From: Spirulina major PCC 6313
GTDB taxonomy: Bacteria > Cyanobacteriota > Cyanobacteriia > Cyanobacteriales > Spirulinaceae
Length of the DNA stretch: 64,000 bases
Assembly (NCBI RefSeq): GCF_001890765.1
Contig: NZ_KV878783.1
Coordinates: 1,843,548 to 1,907,547 of the forward strand
Reading direction: 5' to 3'
Shown here: piece after piece, positions 29,679-37,489 of the stretch
How the letters are laid out: each line of letters begins with the position of its first letter
Position numbering within the stretch: position 1 is the stretch's first letter
Notes under the pieces: model-generated
The model's input: only the letters and a program-made list of their open reading frames with translations
Databases searched by the model: none
What the model was told of the DNA's origin: nothing
Position numbers and translations under genes: made by a program

Positions 29679-30521
29679 ATGCAAGTGAGTGAGCTATGGA
29701 TTTATCCGGTGAAATCCTGTCGGGGGATAGCGGTGGAGCAGATCGAGGTGACACCGACGGGACTATCTCAGGATCGCCATTGGATGATCGTGGATGTTCA
29801 GGGTCAATTTCTCAGTCAGCGCACCCATCCCCAGATGGCGCAGATTGGGGTGGCACTGGATGCTGAACAGTTGGTGTTGTCGGATGGTCGTGGGGCGCTC
29901 GACCCGATCGCTGTGCCGCGTTTTGGGACGGGAACCGAGCGGGCGGTGCAGGTGTGGAAAACTCGGACGATGGCGTTAGATCAAGGGGATGCGATCGCGG
30001 CTTGGTTGACGGCATTAATCGATACCCCCTGTCGATTGGTGCGCCAATTGCCGACTTACCCCCGCCCCACCAATCCGGACTATGCACCAGGGGCAACGGT
30101 GAGTTTTGCCGATGGCTATCCACTGTTGCTGACGACGACGGCCTCGTTAGGGGAGTTGAATCGCCGCATTCAAGCCGCTGATCCGGCGGCTGCTCCGATT
30201 TCCATGGGTCAGTTTCGCCCCAATGTGGTGATTGACCTCGACCCCGATCGCGCCTTTGCTGAGGATGATTGGCGATCGCTGCAAATCGGTGCGGTGCGGT
30301 TTGACTCGGTCAAGCCCTGCGATCGCTGCATCATCACCACTACGGATCAAACCAGCGGCGATCGCAATCCCCACCAAGAACCCCTCAAAACCCTTGCCAC
30401 CTTCCGCCGCCAGCAGAGCAAACTCCTCTTTGGCGAAAACCTTGTCCCCCAAACCCTGGGATATCTGCAACGGGGCAATCGCCTCGAAATTCTCACCACC
30501 GGCCCCCGGCCGCGTCTTTAA
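29679..30521 (+). CDS. MOSC domain protein (YcbX/mARC-like)
   Basis: 280 residues from ATG 29679 (MQVSELWIYPVKSCRGIAVE); an upstream Met at 29646 would add 11 residues before the conserved opening. The N-terminal MOSC beta-barrel (about 1-115) precedes the MOSC domain (about 120-275), with the molybdenum-cofactor ligand region SVKPCDRCIITTTDQ. Family members reduce N-hydroxylated compounds with an electron donor. No ferredoxin domain is fused here. Confidence 0.88.
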   Translation: MQVSELWIYPVKSCRGIAVEQIEVTPTGLSQDRHWMIVDVQGQFLSQRTHPQMAQIGVALDAEQLVLSDGRGALDPIAVPRFGTGTERAVQVWKTRTMALDQGDAIAAWLTALIDTPCRLVRQLPTYPRPTNPDYAPGATVSFADGYPLLLTTTASLGELNRRIQAADPAAAPISMGQFRPNVVIDLDPDRAFAEDDWRSLQIGAVRFDSVKPCDRCIITTTDQTSGDRNPHQEPLKTLATFRRQQSKLLFGENLVPQTLGYLQRGNRLEILTTGPRPRL

Positions 30522-30661
30522 TCCCAAACCCCACGCCTTGGCCAGGTGAAGGTTGCAGGGGAGTGCCCTCCATACTTGAGATTTCCGTGCATTTTTCTGG
30601 TTTAAAATGCAGAGGGTTTTGTTGTCCCCTGATAAGCTTAGGGTGTTTTGAGAGGTGAACC

Positions 30662-31315
30662 ATGGCTGCCCAAAAAAAACATGTTGGTTGTAACTTGGAT
30701 CTTGAACTGATCGAACAGCTTCAACACCGCGCCCAGCAAACAGGATGTACAAGGGCTGATGTGGTGCGCGACGTGCTAGAGCAGTGGATCAAAACCCCAA
30801 ACGCGACACAATCGACAACGGAACACCCGTCTCAAGCACCCGCTTCAGATCTAGCCCTCAATACTGATGTACTGCTCGCACAGATTACCACCGCCCTGCA
30901 AACCCAACTCGACACCTTCGCCGCTCAATTGCCCCCTGTGCCCGCTACTGATAGCCACGCCATCCTCAGCGAATTAGAATATCTCGGCGATCGCATCGCG
31001 AACCTCGAAGCTCTGTTCCAAACAATGATCCATCCTGACCCGGAACCCTCCCCACCCCTCACCCCCACCGCCCCCCGATCGATTGCTGCCACCGTATTAG
31101 ACTTTCCCCCCCCTCCCCCGCCCAATATGCCCCCAGAACCCTCTCAACCCCAAGAATCGGGCGGCTTAACCCTCGCCGAACTCTACGAGCAAACCTTTCT
31201 CAACCCTGATCTGATTCGGCCCATGGCGGACTATCTGGAGATCACCGAGGCGGAATTTATCGAAATGCGCACCGGGTGGCGGTATGACTACATCTCGCAG
31301 CGGTGGTATTTGTAG
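30662..31315 (+). CDS. Ribbon-helix-helix-like N-terminal domain protein, proline-rich
   Basis: 217 residues. The first 45 residues (VGCNLDLELIEQLQHRAQQT, then GCTRADVVRDVLEQWI) look like a CopG/Arc-type ribbon-helix-helix DNA-binding unit. A helical middle (about 70-125) and a Pro-rich linker (PPPPPPNMPPEPSQPQE) follow. The C-terminal domain (TLAELYEQTFLNPDLIRPMA to WRYDYISQRWYL) is one I do not recognise. It may be a plasmid- or chromosome-partition type regulator (inference). Confidence 0.6.
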   Translation: MAAQKKHVGCNLDLELIEQLQHRAQQTGCTRADVVRDVLEQWIKTPNATQSTTEHPSQAPASDLALNTDVLLAQITTALQTQLDTFAAQLPPVPATDSHAILSELEYLGDRIANLEALFQTMIHPDPEPSPPLTPTAPRSIAATVLDFPPPPPPNMPPEPSQPQESGGLTLAELYEQTFLNPDLIRPMADYLEITEAEFIEMRTGWRYDYISQRWYL

Positions 31316-31318
31316 GGT

Positions 31319-32434
31319 TTAGGGTTGCAGTTCTGAGTGCCAGTGGCGATAGGTTTGGTCAAGGGTGGCGATCGCTGTCTCCCAAGCCAAGCCCTGCACC
31401 ACACGATAGCCCCGCTGGGCCAGCCGCCGCCGCAAGGGATCATCATGGAGCAATGCCGCCAAGGCCCGATAGAGATGGGGCGACCCCGGCGAGGGCAACA
31501 GCCACACCATATCTTGATCACATTGGGCAATAATCCCCACCGCCGTCGCCACCACCGTACAGCCGCAGGCCATGGCCTCCGCCGCCACGAGGCCGAAACT
31601 TTCATAAATGGACGGCATGATTAAAATTGAAATCCCGTGGTAATAGTCCGCCAATTTTGCTTTATCGAGAACGAAGGGAATCACCTCAATTTGCCCAAGG
31701 GTCGCCGCTGGAAAATACGCGGCAAGGTCAACCTCTCTCCCCACGCCGATCAACTGTAACCGCACCCCCGGAAAATCCAGCAGGATTTGTCCCACATCCC
31801 GCCCGATGGTGGTGATCCCTTTGCGGGGAATCCACGACCCACAGAAGCCGATCACGGGGTCGCGATCATAATTCACAGCACGGCCGAGGTAGTGGGGCAG
31901 GAGGCCGGAGGAAATCGTGCGCACATGGTCGGGGTCTTGATAGCGGTGTTGGATTGCATAGGTGCGATCGTAGTCGGATTGGGTGACGACTCCGTGAACG
32001 GCGCTGAAGGCATAGCGAAACCAGCCGTTTTGGTTGAGTTGATACCAGCGGCGCGGGGTTTGTAACAGAGTTTGATGGGCCTGCATCACCTCATAAAACT
32101 GGGGTTCAAGGCCGTTGGAATGGCTGACGAGGAGCATGCGATCGCGCCACCACCAGCGCACCAACAGCACCGCTAACCACGCTTCCGCCCCATAAAACTC
32201 AACCATGTCGTACCGCCGCCGCCCCAATTGCCGCAATGTCCACACCGCCATTCCCAACGCCACCCGATAATGCTTCGCCCGTCCGCCCCACCGCTGCCAC
32301 CATTCAAACTCTCGCGGCTCAAACGCCTCCACCTCATGCCCCAACCCTTGCAACCCCCGCATGAAGTTGACAATCACATACCCCGATCCCTGAGACTCCA
32401 GCAAAGGGCAATTACTCATCAATAAAATCCGCAT
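31319..32434 (-). CDS. GT4-family glycosyltransferase
   Basis: 371 residues with two Rossmann domains. The N-terminus MRILLMSNCPLLESQGSGYV binds the acceptor. The donor-site motif of the C-terminal domain is IMPSIYESFGLVAAEAMACG, with the E-x7-E pattern typical of GT4 retaining enzymes. VIGFCGSWIPRKGITTIGRD opens the second domain. The acceptor and sugar are unknown. It is convergent with the ribbon-helix-helix gene and borders the accessory array. Confidence 0.9.
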   Translation of the reverse strand: MRILLMSNCPLLESQGSGYVIVNFMRGLQGLGHEVEAFEPREFEWWQRWGGRAKHYRVALGMAVWTLRQLGRRRYDMVEFYGAEAWLAVLLVRWWWRDRMLLVSHSNGLEPQFYEVMQAHQTLLQTPRRWYQLNQNGWFRYAFSAVHGVVTQSDYDRTYAIQHRYQDPDHVRTISSGLLPHYLGRAVNYDRDPVIGFCGSWIPRKGITTIGRDVGQILLDFPGVRLQLIGVGREVDLAAYFPAATLGQIEVIPFVLDKAKLADYYHGISILIMPSIYESFGLVAAEAMACGCTVVATAVGIIAQCDQDMVWLLPSPGSPHLYRALAALLHDDPLRRRLAQRGYRVVQGLAWETAIATLDQTYRHWHSELQP

Positions 32435-32584
32435 CGCTTTTTCTGAATCTCAACCCTGATTACTGTGCCACAATCCCTGACCAAAACGCCGAATACCGGG
32501 TTTAACCGTGGGCGTTGTAAACAGTCTGATGGGATGCCCAAGCCTGGATTGAAGAATTCCCAGCCTGAGTCCGCACCAGTAATT

Positions 32585-32902
32585 CGCCCCTGGTACACTA
32601 AACTCAATTTCAATCCCAAGGCATGACCCATCGCTTTGAGGTGGTGCGGTTGTGGGAACAGGCGCGATCGCTGTTTTGGGATCTGCCGGGTTTGTTGCCC
32701 TTGGCAATTCTGTCCCAAGCGGCGGAGGTGGATGCAGTGGGAACACTCTAACAGATGCAGAACCGGATCGCGCAAATGATGCCGGATGGGGGAATGCGGG
32801 AATTCCCATCGCCCCTGTTTTAAATCTGGCGGGGGTGACGTGGTCGGAGTTGGAGGGTCAGGAGGAGGAAGACTCAGAACCGCAGGAATCCCCTAATCCG
32901 TA
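32585..32902 (+). pseudogene. Rpn-family nuclease remnant with internal deletion
   Basis: The translation after the N-terminus matches the Rpn gene at 36265-37137: QFQSQGMTHRFEVVRLWEQA, then SLFWDLPGLLPLAILSQAAE, an in-frame stop after VGTL, and MPDGGM. The text then jumps directly to PIAPVLNLAGVTW-ELEGQEE and NP-stop. The N-terminal half and about 90 residues of the middle are missing. The deletion junction lies in the shared GCGGGAAT. Confidence 0.85.
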
Positions 32903-32903
32903 G

Positions 32904-32973
32904 GGTGGTTCAAGTTCAGAAACAGGAGCGATCGCGCCTCAACCTCTGGGCTAGACTGGGGGCGGCGTTTTGG
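32904..32973 (+). repeat. Leader repeat L1
   Basis: It contains GCGATCGCGCCTCAACCTCT then GGGCTAGACTGGGGGCGGCG and TTTT. It is nearly identical to L2 in this part. The palindromic head is degenerate here. Confidence 0.75.
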
Positions 32974-32988
32974 CAGCGGAGTAGGGTG

Positions 32989-33093
32989 ATGCAGCAATTA
33001 ACAGGGCTAATTGCGCTATTGCTGGTGTTGAGCCTCGCGACGATGGGAATGGCTCAGGTCGCCAATACTGACAATGTGCTAATGCTAGCCTAG
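32989..33093 (+). pseudogene. Orphan signal-peptide ORF after leader L1
   Basis: 34 codons (MQQLTGLIALLLVLSLATMG, then MAQVANTDN...). It has a signal peptide but no mature domain. Its placement after a leader repeat parallels 35102 and 36166, where similar starts belong to decapitated copies of the TPR-CHAT gene. It may instead be a small exported peptide. Confidence 0.45.
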
Positions 33094-33123
33094 AAGAGTC
33101 CGCTTCTTTTCTCGTGAATTGCA

Positions 33124-33360
33124 ATGACAACTTTGCCCCGCACTGAACCGATTACCCTGGCGTTACCCGCCTTAAATCGCGCCGCGACCGATGAAATTTA
33201 TCATTTTTTACAGTATCTACAATTCAAATACGGCTTAGATTTGGAGCAATGTCTTGAAGTTTTAGAGGATGAAATCGATAGTTTTGATGCCGCAGTTGCG
33301 TTGGCAGAACCGGGAGAAATGTCTTTGGCTAGCTTCAAGCAAACACTCGGTCTAGAATGA
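33124..33360 (+). CDS. Antitoxin of a RelE/ParE-type pair
   Basis: 78 residues (MTTLPRTEPITLALPALNRA). Helical and acidic, with a C-terminal part (SLASFKQTLGLE) like the toxin-binding tail of RelB/Phd-type antitoxins. Its stop overlaps the toxin start (ATGA), the usual coupling. DNA binding by the N-terminal part would autoregulate the operon (family knowledge). Confidence 0.75.
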   Translation: MTTLPRTEPITLALPALNRAATDEIYHFLQYLQFKYGLDLEQCLEVLEDEIDSFDAAVALAEPGEMSLASFKQTLGLE

Positions 33361-33617
33361 GCTATCAAATTGTCATCCAGTCAGCGGCACAGCGGCAATT
33401 GAAGAAACTGACCCCTGAAGTCCAAAAAGCATTGATCGCGGTAATCGAAAATCTCGCAATTGATCCGAGACCTGCGGGGTGCAAAAAGTTAAAGGGACAA
33501 GCGGATGAGTATCGTGTGCGTTGGGGCAATTATCGCATTATCTATCGGGTGGAAGATCGCGCCTTGATCATCCGGGTGATCAAGGTGGGGCATCGTCGAG
33601 ATATTTATGAGGGTTAG
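33357..33617 (+). CDS. relE: RelE/ParE-superfamily toxin
   Basis: 86 residues. MSYQIVIQSAAQRQLKKLTP opens the fold. CKKLKGQADEYRVRWGNYRI followed by IYRVEDRALIIRVIKVGHRR carries the basic and Tyr/Arg residues used by RelE for ribosome-dependent mRNA cleavage. The gene overlaps the antitoxin gene. It lies between leader repeats L1 and L2. Confidence 0.92.
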   Translation: MSYQIVIQSAAQRQLKKLTPEVQKALIAVIENLAIDPRPAGCKKLKGQADEYRVRWGNYRIIYRVEDRALIIRVIKVGHRRDIYEG

Positions 33618-33623
33618 TCCGCT

Positions 33624-33691
33624 CGCTACCGTTTCTGAAACGGTGCGATCGCGCCTCAACCTCTGGGCTAGACTGGGGGCGGCGTTTTTGG
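33624..33691 (+). repeat. Leader repeat L2
   Basis: It opens with the perfect palindrome ACCGTTT-CTG-AAACGGT and continues GCGATCGCGCCTCAACCTCT and GGGCTAGACTGGGGGCGGCG. It is joined directly to the 3' end of an HNH gene on the other strand. Confidence 0.85.
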
Positions 33692-33728
33692 AGTGCGATC
33701 GCGCCTCTCTGGTGTGGAGTTCTGCTTC

Positions 33729-34148
33729 TCAGAGTTGGGGATCATCATCGGGAGGATGCCAACCCCCGCGAATCCAAAGCTAACGAGCTTGAATGCTTAA
33801 ACCCTCATCGTGGCGATCGTCATTCATATCAATGCGTTCAATCGTGGCGCGACCTATTGACGTTTGACCGATAATTGTTGTCTTTTCCTTTGACCAAATA
33901 AAATGATCAAACCATTGATGTTTTCTCGGATTGAAGAGTGGAACGAGGGTTTGGGTGAGTGGGTCAATGGCATCGGTGAAGTTATCGCGTCTGCCATTGC
34001 AACGATGGCAGGCGAGAGCTAAATTTACTTCTGTATCGTCTTGCTGCGACTTTGAGGATGCCGACCACGCCAGTGACTCGAAAACGATAGCTGAGGGGCG
34101 TGAGAATTGCCCGGCAGATTGGGTTTCAATTTCGGTAACATTCTGCAC
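33729..34148 (-). pseudogene. HNH endonuclease, truncated and with an in-frame stop
   Basis: The minus strand encodes NLALACHRCNGRRDNFTDAI then DPLTQTLVPLFNPRKHQWFD, the C-terminal half of a common cyanobacterial HNH family. The usual N-terminal zinc-finger part and the E-H catalytic core are missing or decayed. The first 13 codons come from leader L3. The frame stops at 33780 (TAG) where relatives have Lys, then continues LWIRGGWHPPDDDPQL to the true stop at 33729. The last 16 codons are repeated near 37381-37430. Confidence 0.8.
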
Positions 34149-34182
34149 ATCCCTCGGTAAATTTGGCTCGACTGGCGGTATT
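34121..34182 (+). repeat. Leader repeat L3
   Basis: ATTTCGGTAACATTCTGCAC through ATTTGGCTCGACTGGCG (34129-34177) is identical over 49 nt to 35029-35077. It separates the HNH remnant from the first XisHI pair. Confidence 0.85.
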
Positions 34183-34505
34183 TACGCAGAGGCGATCGCC
34201 GTTTTTTGTGGCGTTTCTGAGCGCAGATCAGGATGACGAAAGGCAGGAACGAAGATTGATTCTGGAATACCTGCTTCGATTAATTCATTAATGATGTTTT
34301 CGGTGCCATTCCATTCAATGTGTATCTCATCATCCATAATGCGTAAATGAAAGAATATGCCGTACTGTCTTTGATAACCTTGCCACCCAAGGTTCATCAA
34401 GAGATAATTGTCGGTTTTTTGATCACAAATTGCGATGGTATCTTGAGTTTCATATCTTGCAAATACAGCACAAATATGCTGCCGATATTGTTTTAATCGA
34501 TCCAT
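34182..34505 (-). CDS. xisI: XisI-family protein, first copy
   Basis: 107 residues (MDRLKQYRQHICAVFARYET). It carries the family hallmarks: a D-x-x-T/N-Y-L/M strand (DQKTDNYLLMNLGWQGYQRQ) and a C-terminal VPAFRHPDLR. XisI was named as a control factor for excision of the fdxN element in Anabaena; its molecular role is unclear, and most copies, as here, are not near such an element. Its start overlaps the end of xisH by 13 nt. The C-terminal codons are written by leader L3. Confidence 0.9.
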   Translation of the reverse strand: MDRLKQYRQHICAVFARYETQDTIAICDQKTDNYLLMNLGWQGYQRQYGIFFHLRIMDDEIHIEWNGTENIINELIEAGIPESIFVPAFRHPDLRSETPQKTAIASA

Positions 34506-34906
34506 TGTTCAATCTCCTTAGATGTAGGATTAAATGTCATGAGATGAATATTTAATTCAGAAATATAGTCTGCAATTTCAGCTTCTGTGAGTAGAGATGA
34601 GAAGGCATCAACAGAAAGGGCGAGAATGACTTTTCGGTCTGGTTCTTGCTTGGCTAGCAAAGAGCGATACAGCAAATATTGACCTACTGATTTTTGCAGT
34701 TCTGTGAGGGGAGATACACTGTCAAAAACTTTGATTTCAACGGCAATTTTTTCAGTACCACGGTCAGCGATTAAGAGTTTTTCTGCGCCCAGATCTACAT
34801 ATAAACGAACTTTTTGACCAATCCTGAGGGGATCGTGGGTAATTATCCAGCTATCTTTGATTAAGGCTTCTTTAACAATATCGTGATAGCGATCGCGCCT
34901 TGGCAT
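34493..34906 (-). CDS. xisH: XisH-family protein, first copy (PD-(D/E)XK-like fold)
   Basis: 137 residues from ATG 34906 (MPRRDRYHDIVKEALIKDSW); the frame is open 26 codons further up but the family begins here. The strand motif EKLLIADRGTEKIAVEIKVF contains the D...E-x-K pattern of restriction-like nucleases. KSVGQYLLYRSLL is also typical. XisH and XisI almost always occur as an overlapping pair, which invites comparison with toxin-antitoxin or defence modules (inference). Confidence 0.92.
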   Translation of the reverse strand: MPRRDRYHDIVKEALIKDSWIITHDPLRIGQKVRLYVDLGAEKLLIADRGTEKIAVEIKVFDSVSPLTELQKSVGQYLLYRSLLAKQEPDRKVILALSVDAFSSLLTEAEIADYISELNIHLMTFNPTSKEIEQWID

Positions 34907-35021
34907 AGGTTCAGTTGATATAAATGCCATGTTGGCTAAGGTAGCACAGTTATTGAGTGTGTTGTTGGGTTGGGGCGGGTGCAACGCTTGCGCCCCAACG
35001 ATTTTTGGGTTTGGGGGCGAT

Positions 35022-35083
35022 CGTTACCATTTCGGTAACATTCTGCACATCCCTCGGTAAATTTGGCTCGACTGGCGATATTG
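35022..35083 (+). repeat. Leader repeat L4
   Basis: It opens with GTTACC-ATTTC-GGTAAC and shares 49 identical nt with L3. It is followed after 20 nt by an orphan signal-peptide start. Confidence 0.85.
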
Positions 35084-35101
35084 ATGCGGGGGTATAGGGT
35101 G

Positions 35102-35284
35102 ATGCGGGGCTTAAGCGGTTTTCTGGGTGTGTTGCTGTGGTCGGGTTTGGTGGCGGCGGAGGAGTTGGCGGCTTCTGCACCTCAGCAGCCGTTGGCGGAT
35201 TTCTCCCAGCCCATCGAGTTGCCGTTAGGGTCTGAATTGCCCCGTTTGACCGGAGTTAGACGCTGCTCACCTCTTGTAGAATGA
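35102..35284 (+). pseudogene. 5' fragment of a TPR-CHAT-like gene
   Basis: MRGLSGFLGVLLWSGLVAAE then APQQPLADFSQPIELPLGSE-LPR matches the start of the intact TPR-CHAT protein (AAPQQ, LADFSQPI, LPLGSELPR). Similarity ends at LPR, where the 3' end of the second xisI gene begins on the opposite strand. The copy has therefore lost everything after its first 50 codons. Confidence 0.8.
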
Positions 35285-35616
35285 GGGACACCATAGGCAG
35301 TGAATTGACGAATTTCTGGCGGTTGCAGTCCGAGGACAATATCTGTTGCTTTAACACCTTGAGCCACGAGTCCTTCCGCAACTAATTGGTCTGTATTGTT
35401 GACTTGAATCCAGATTTGCTCATCGATAATATCAAGGTGCAATAAACAGTGGTGAATCCGTTTGCCGTTTGACCAACCAAGGGTTAGCACCATGTAGTGG
35501 TCATGTTCTTTGTCAAACAATGGCACGGTTACAAGGTTCGGGTCTGGGTTTGGCAGAGTGGCATAACTGTTGAAGAGGTCTTGCACCTGCTGACGATATT
35601 GGGTCAAGGTAGCCAT
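35182..35616 (-). CDS. xisI: XisI-family protein, second copy, with read-through tail
   Basis: 144 residues, about 35 more than usual. The family part runs MATLTQYRQQVQDLFNSYAT to LQPPEIRQFTAYGVP. The remaining HSTRGEQRLTPVKRGNSDPN and following residues are antisense to the TPR-CHAT 5' fragment and come from loss of the natural stop at the junction. It overlaps the second xisH by 13 nt. Confidence 0.82.
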   Translation of the reverse strand: MATLTQYRQQVQDLFNSYATLPNPDPNLVTVPLFDKEHDHYMVLTLGWSNGKRIHHCLLHLDIIDEQIWIQVNNTDQLVAEGLVAQGVKATDIVLGLQPPEIRQFTAYGVPHSTRGEQRLTPVKRGNSDPNGNSMGWEKSANGC

Positions 35617-36025
35617 TTCACAATCTCCGGAGCCTGTGGTTTAAACACCAATAGTTTTAGTCTACGATTTGTTAATAAAATTTGCCCAAAGCCATCGTTT
35701 TCAAAGAGGTCAGTAAAGGCGTACTGCGGCAGAGCCAGATAAAGTTCGCGTTCAGGTTCTACGTTTTTCAGAATGTCTTGATACAGGGTGTATTGTCCGA
35801 GGGCTTGTTGGAGGTCGGCAACTCTGGAGTCGCGCAGAAAGCTCTTGACTTCGACAGCAATTTTGCGTTGAGCTTGTTCAGCGGCAAGGAGTTGTTCTGG
35901 TCTTAGGTCAATTTGGAGGTTACGTTTAGCCCAAGGAAGGGGGTATGGGTCATGGGTAATTGTCCAATTCGCCTTGAGGAGAGCTTGGCATACACAGTTT
36001 GATGGCAAAGGTCTTTAGCTGGCAC
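35604..36025 (-). pseudogene. xisH: XisH-family gene, second copy, frameshifted near the start
   Basis: The main frame from TTG 36008 gives CQALLKANWTITHDPYPLPW to the stop, with the E-x-K strand KIAVEVKSF and ALGQYTLYQDIL intact. The expected N-terminus is in another frame from GTG 36025: M/V-PAKDLCHQTV. The two frames meet near 35993, where one base is missing or two are extra. The protein may still be made from TTG 36008 without its first helix, or the gene may be dead. Confidence 0.75.
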
Positions 36026-36082
36026 GGTTCCGATACATAAATAGTGTATTTGTATTTTGCATGGTTGATTGTAGCTGTGGGA

Positions 36083-36150
36083 ACGTTACCATTTTTGAAA
36101 CCCAGTCTAGTCCAACCGGGAATGCTGGGTTAGGCTGGGGGCGTATTTTT
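36083..36150 (+). repeat. Leader repeat L5
   Basis: It contains GTTACCATTTTTGAAAC then CCGGGAATGCTGGGTTAGGC and TGGGGGCGTATTTTT. It matches L7 closely in the second half. Confidence 0.8.
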
Positions 36151-36165
36151 ATCGGTTGGGGAGTG

Positions 36166-36213
36166 GATGGTGATGGGGGGATTAAGGGGGTTGCTGGGTG
36201 GGATGGTGTTGGC
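36166..36213 (+). pseudogene. 5' fragment of a TPR-CHAT-like gene after leader L5
   Basis: ATGGTGATGGGGGGATTAAG then GGGGTTGCTGGGTGGGATGG parallels the start of the intact gene (MVKSWGLLGGMVVAG), reading MVMGGLRGLLGGMVLAS. After that the similarity ends and the Rpn gene follows. Confidence 0.6.
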
Positions 36214-36264
36214 AAGCCGTATCCTTGCGTTACGATATTTTTCTACAAATGACCTGTCCGGCTT

Positions 36265-37137
36265 GTGTACGATAACTCTTGCAAATACCTCATTGAAACC
36301 TATCCCGCAGACTTTGCCGCGTGGCTGATTGGCAAACCTGTCAATCTTACTGAACTCAAGCCCACAGAATTGGTCAGTGAACCGATTCGTGCTGATTCCC
36401 TACTTTTGCAAGGGGGCGATGTGGTCTTACAGGTCGAGTTCCAAACCCAACCAGACCCCACCATGCCCCGTCGGATGGCTGATTATTTTCTGCGTATTCA
36501 CAAGAAATTCCCCGAAAAACAGGTCAAGCAAGTGGTGATTTACCTCCGTTCGAGCCGATCGCCCCTGGTGCGCCAAACTCAATTTCAATCCCAAGGTATG
36601 ACCCATTGTTTTGAGGTGGTGCGGTTGTGGGAACAGCCGCGATCGCTGTTTTGGGAAATGCCGGGTTTGTTGCCGTTGGCAATTTTGTCCCAAGCGGCGG
36701 AGGTGGATGCGGTGGCAACACTCCAAGCGATTCAGAACCGGATCGAGGAAATCGTGCCGGATGGGGGCATGCAACGCAATTTGGCAGCAGCGACGGCCAT
36801 ATTGGCGGGGTTAAAATTAGAGTCAGATGTGATTCAACAAGTCATGAGGAGCCGAACGATGCGGGAGTCAACATTTTATCAAGCCATTCTTGAAGAGGGT
36901 CGTCAGGAAGGTCGTCAGGAGGGTCTTCAGGAGGGTCTTCAGGAGGGTGAAAAACGGGGCATTAAGAAGGGAATGCAGAAGGGCTATGTCAGACTGCTTC
37001 GGAAGATTGTGCCGTTTTTGCAAAGTGCGGGAATGCCGATCGCCCCTGTTTTAAATCTGGCGGGGGTAACGCTGGAGGAGTTGGAGGGTCAGGAGGAGGA
37101 TGATGACTCGGAGATGGGGGAGTCAGCTAATCCGTAG
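36265..37137 (+). CDS. Rpn-family nuclease, copy 1
   Basis: 290 residues from GTG 36265 (VYDNSCKYLIETYPADFAAW). The nuclease signature is in LQGGDVVLQVEFQTQPDPTM with the later PRRMADYFLRIH. A Gln-Glu-Gly repeat (EGRQEGRQEGLQEGLQEG) lies near 215-232. The acidic tail is GQEEDDDSEMGESANP. Its first 125 or so codons are almost identical to copy 2 at 37490. Rpn proteins are DNA nucleases that promote recombination. It lies between L5 and L6. Confidence 0.88.
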   Translation: MYDNSCKYLIETYPADFAAWLIGKPVNLTELKPTELVSEPIRADSLLLQGGDVVLQVEFQTQPDPTMPRRMADYFLRIHKKFPEKQVKQVVIYLRSSRSPLVRQTQFQSQGMTHCFEVVRLWEQPRSLFWEMPGLLPLAILSQAAEVDAVATLQAIQNRIEEIVPDGGMQRNLAAATAILAGLKLESDVIQQVMRSRTMRESTFYQAILEEGRQEGRQEGLQEGLQEGEKRGIKKGMQKGYVRLLRKIVPFLQSAGMPIAPVLNLAGVTLEELEGQEEDDDSEMGESANP

Positions 37138-37145
37138 GGGGGTGG

Positions 37146-37345
37146 GTTACGGTTTTTGTAACGGGGTGAATCGCCCCCCAACATCTGGGCTAGTGGACTG
37201 TCTAGCCTCAGATGGCAAGTAACTTGAAGACTGAGCGAAGTCGAAGTCTGGTGCTCCGGGGTTCGACTCCGCTCACCCCTCTGGATAACAACTCACCTTT
37301 TTAAGCTAGACAAGACACTAGACTGGGGGCGGTGTTTTTGGAGTG
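37146..37345 (+). repeat. Leader repeat L6, split by a MITE
   Basis: GTTACGGTTTTTGTAAC forms the palindromic head. The leader reads up to ATCTGGGCTAG, is interrupted at 37190-37321, and resumes as ACTGGGGGCGGTGTTTTTGG. Removing the insert restores a leader like L2. Confidence 0.85.
37190..37321. mobile_element. MITE with 17-bp inverted ends and CTAG at both borders
   Basis: The ends are CTAGTGGACTGTCTAGC and GCTAGACAAGACACTAG, which pair except for three central bases. The 132-bp element has a second inner inverted repeat (TGAGCGAAGTCGAA with TTCGACTCCGCTCA). It is inserted in the CTAG of leader L6. A TA or CTAG target is typical of IS630/mariner-like elements, so it may be mobilised by such a transposase (inference). 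Confidence 0.8.
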
Positions 37346-37430
37346 CGATCGCGCCTCTCTGGTGTGGAGTTCTGCTTCTCAGAGTTGGGGATCATCATCG
37401 GGAGGATGCCAACCTCCACTCTTGTGGTGG
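37346..37430 (-). pseudogene. 3' tail of the HNH gene, second copy
   Basis: The minus strand reads GGWHPPDDDPQL-stop, as at 33729-33779. The sequence from GAGTGCGATCGCGCCTCTCT to GGGAGGATGCCAACC is nearly identical to that after L2. Nothing of the HNH body remains here. Confidence 0.8.
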
Positions 37431-37489
37431 AGGGGGTGGTGGCAGCCCCATTCAGCTAAGATAAGTTGTACAACTAAACTACAGAATAG

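Noticed and set aside
34182-36025. XisHI as evidence of a nearby programmed DNA excision element
   Set aside because: No XisF-type recombinase and no split gene of that type are seen; most XisHI copies are unrelated to excision.
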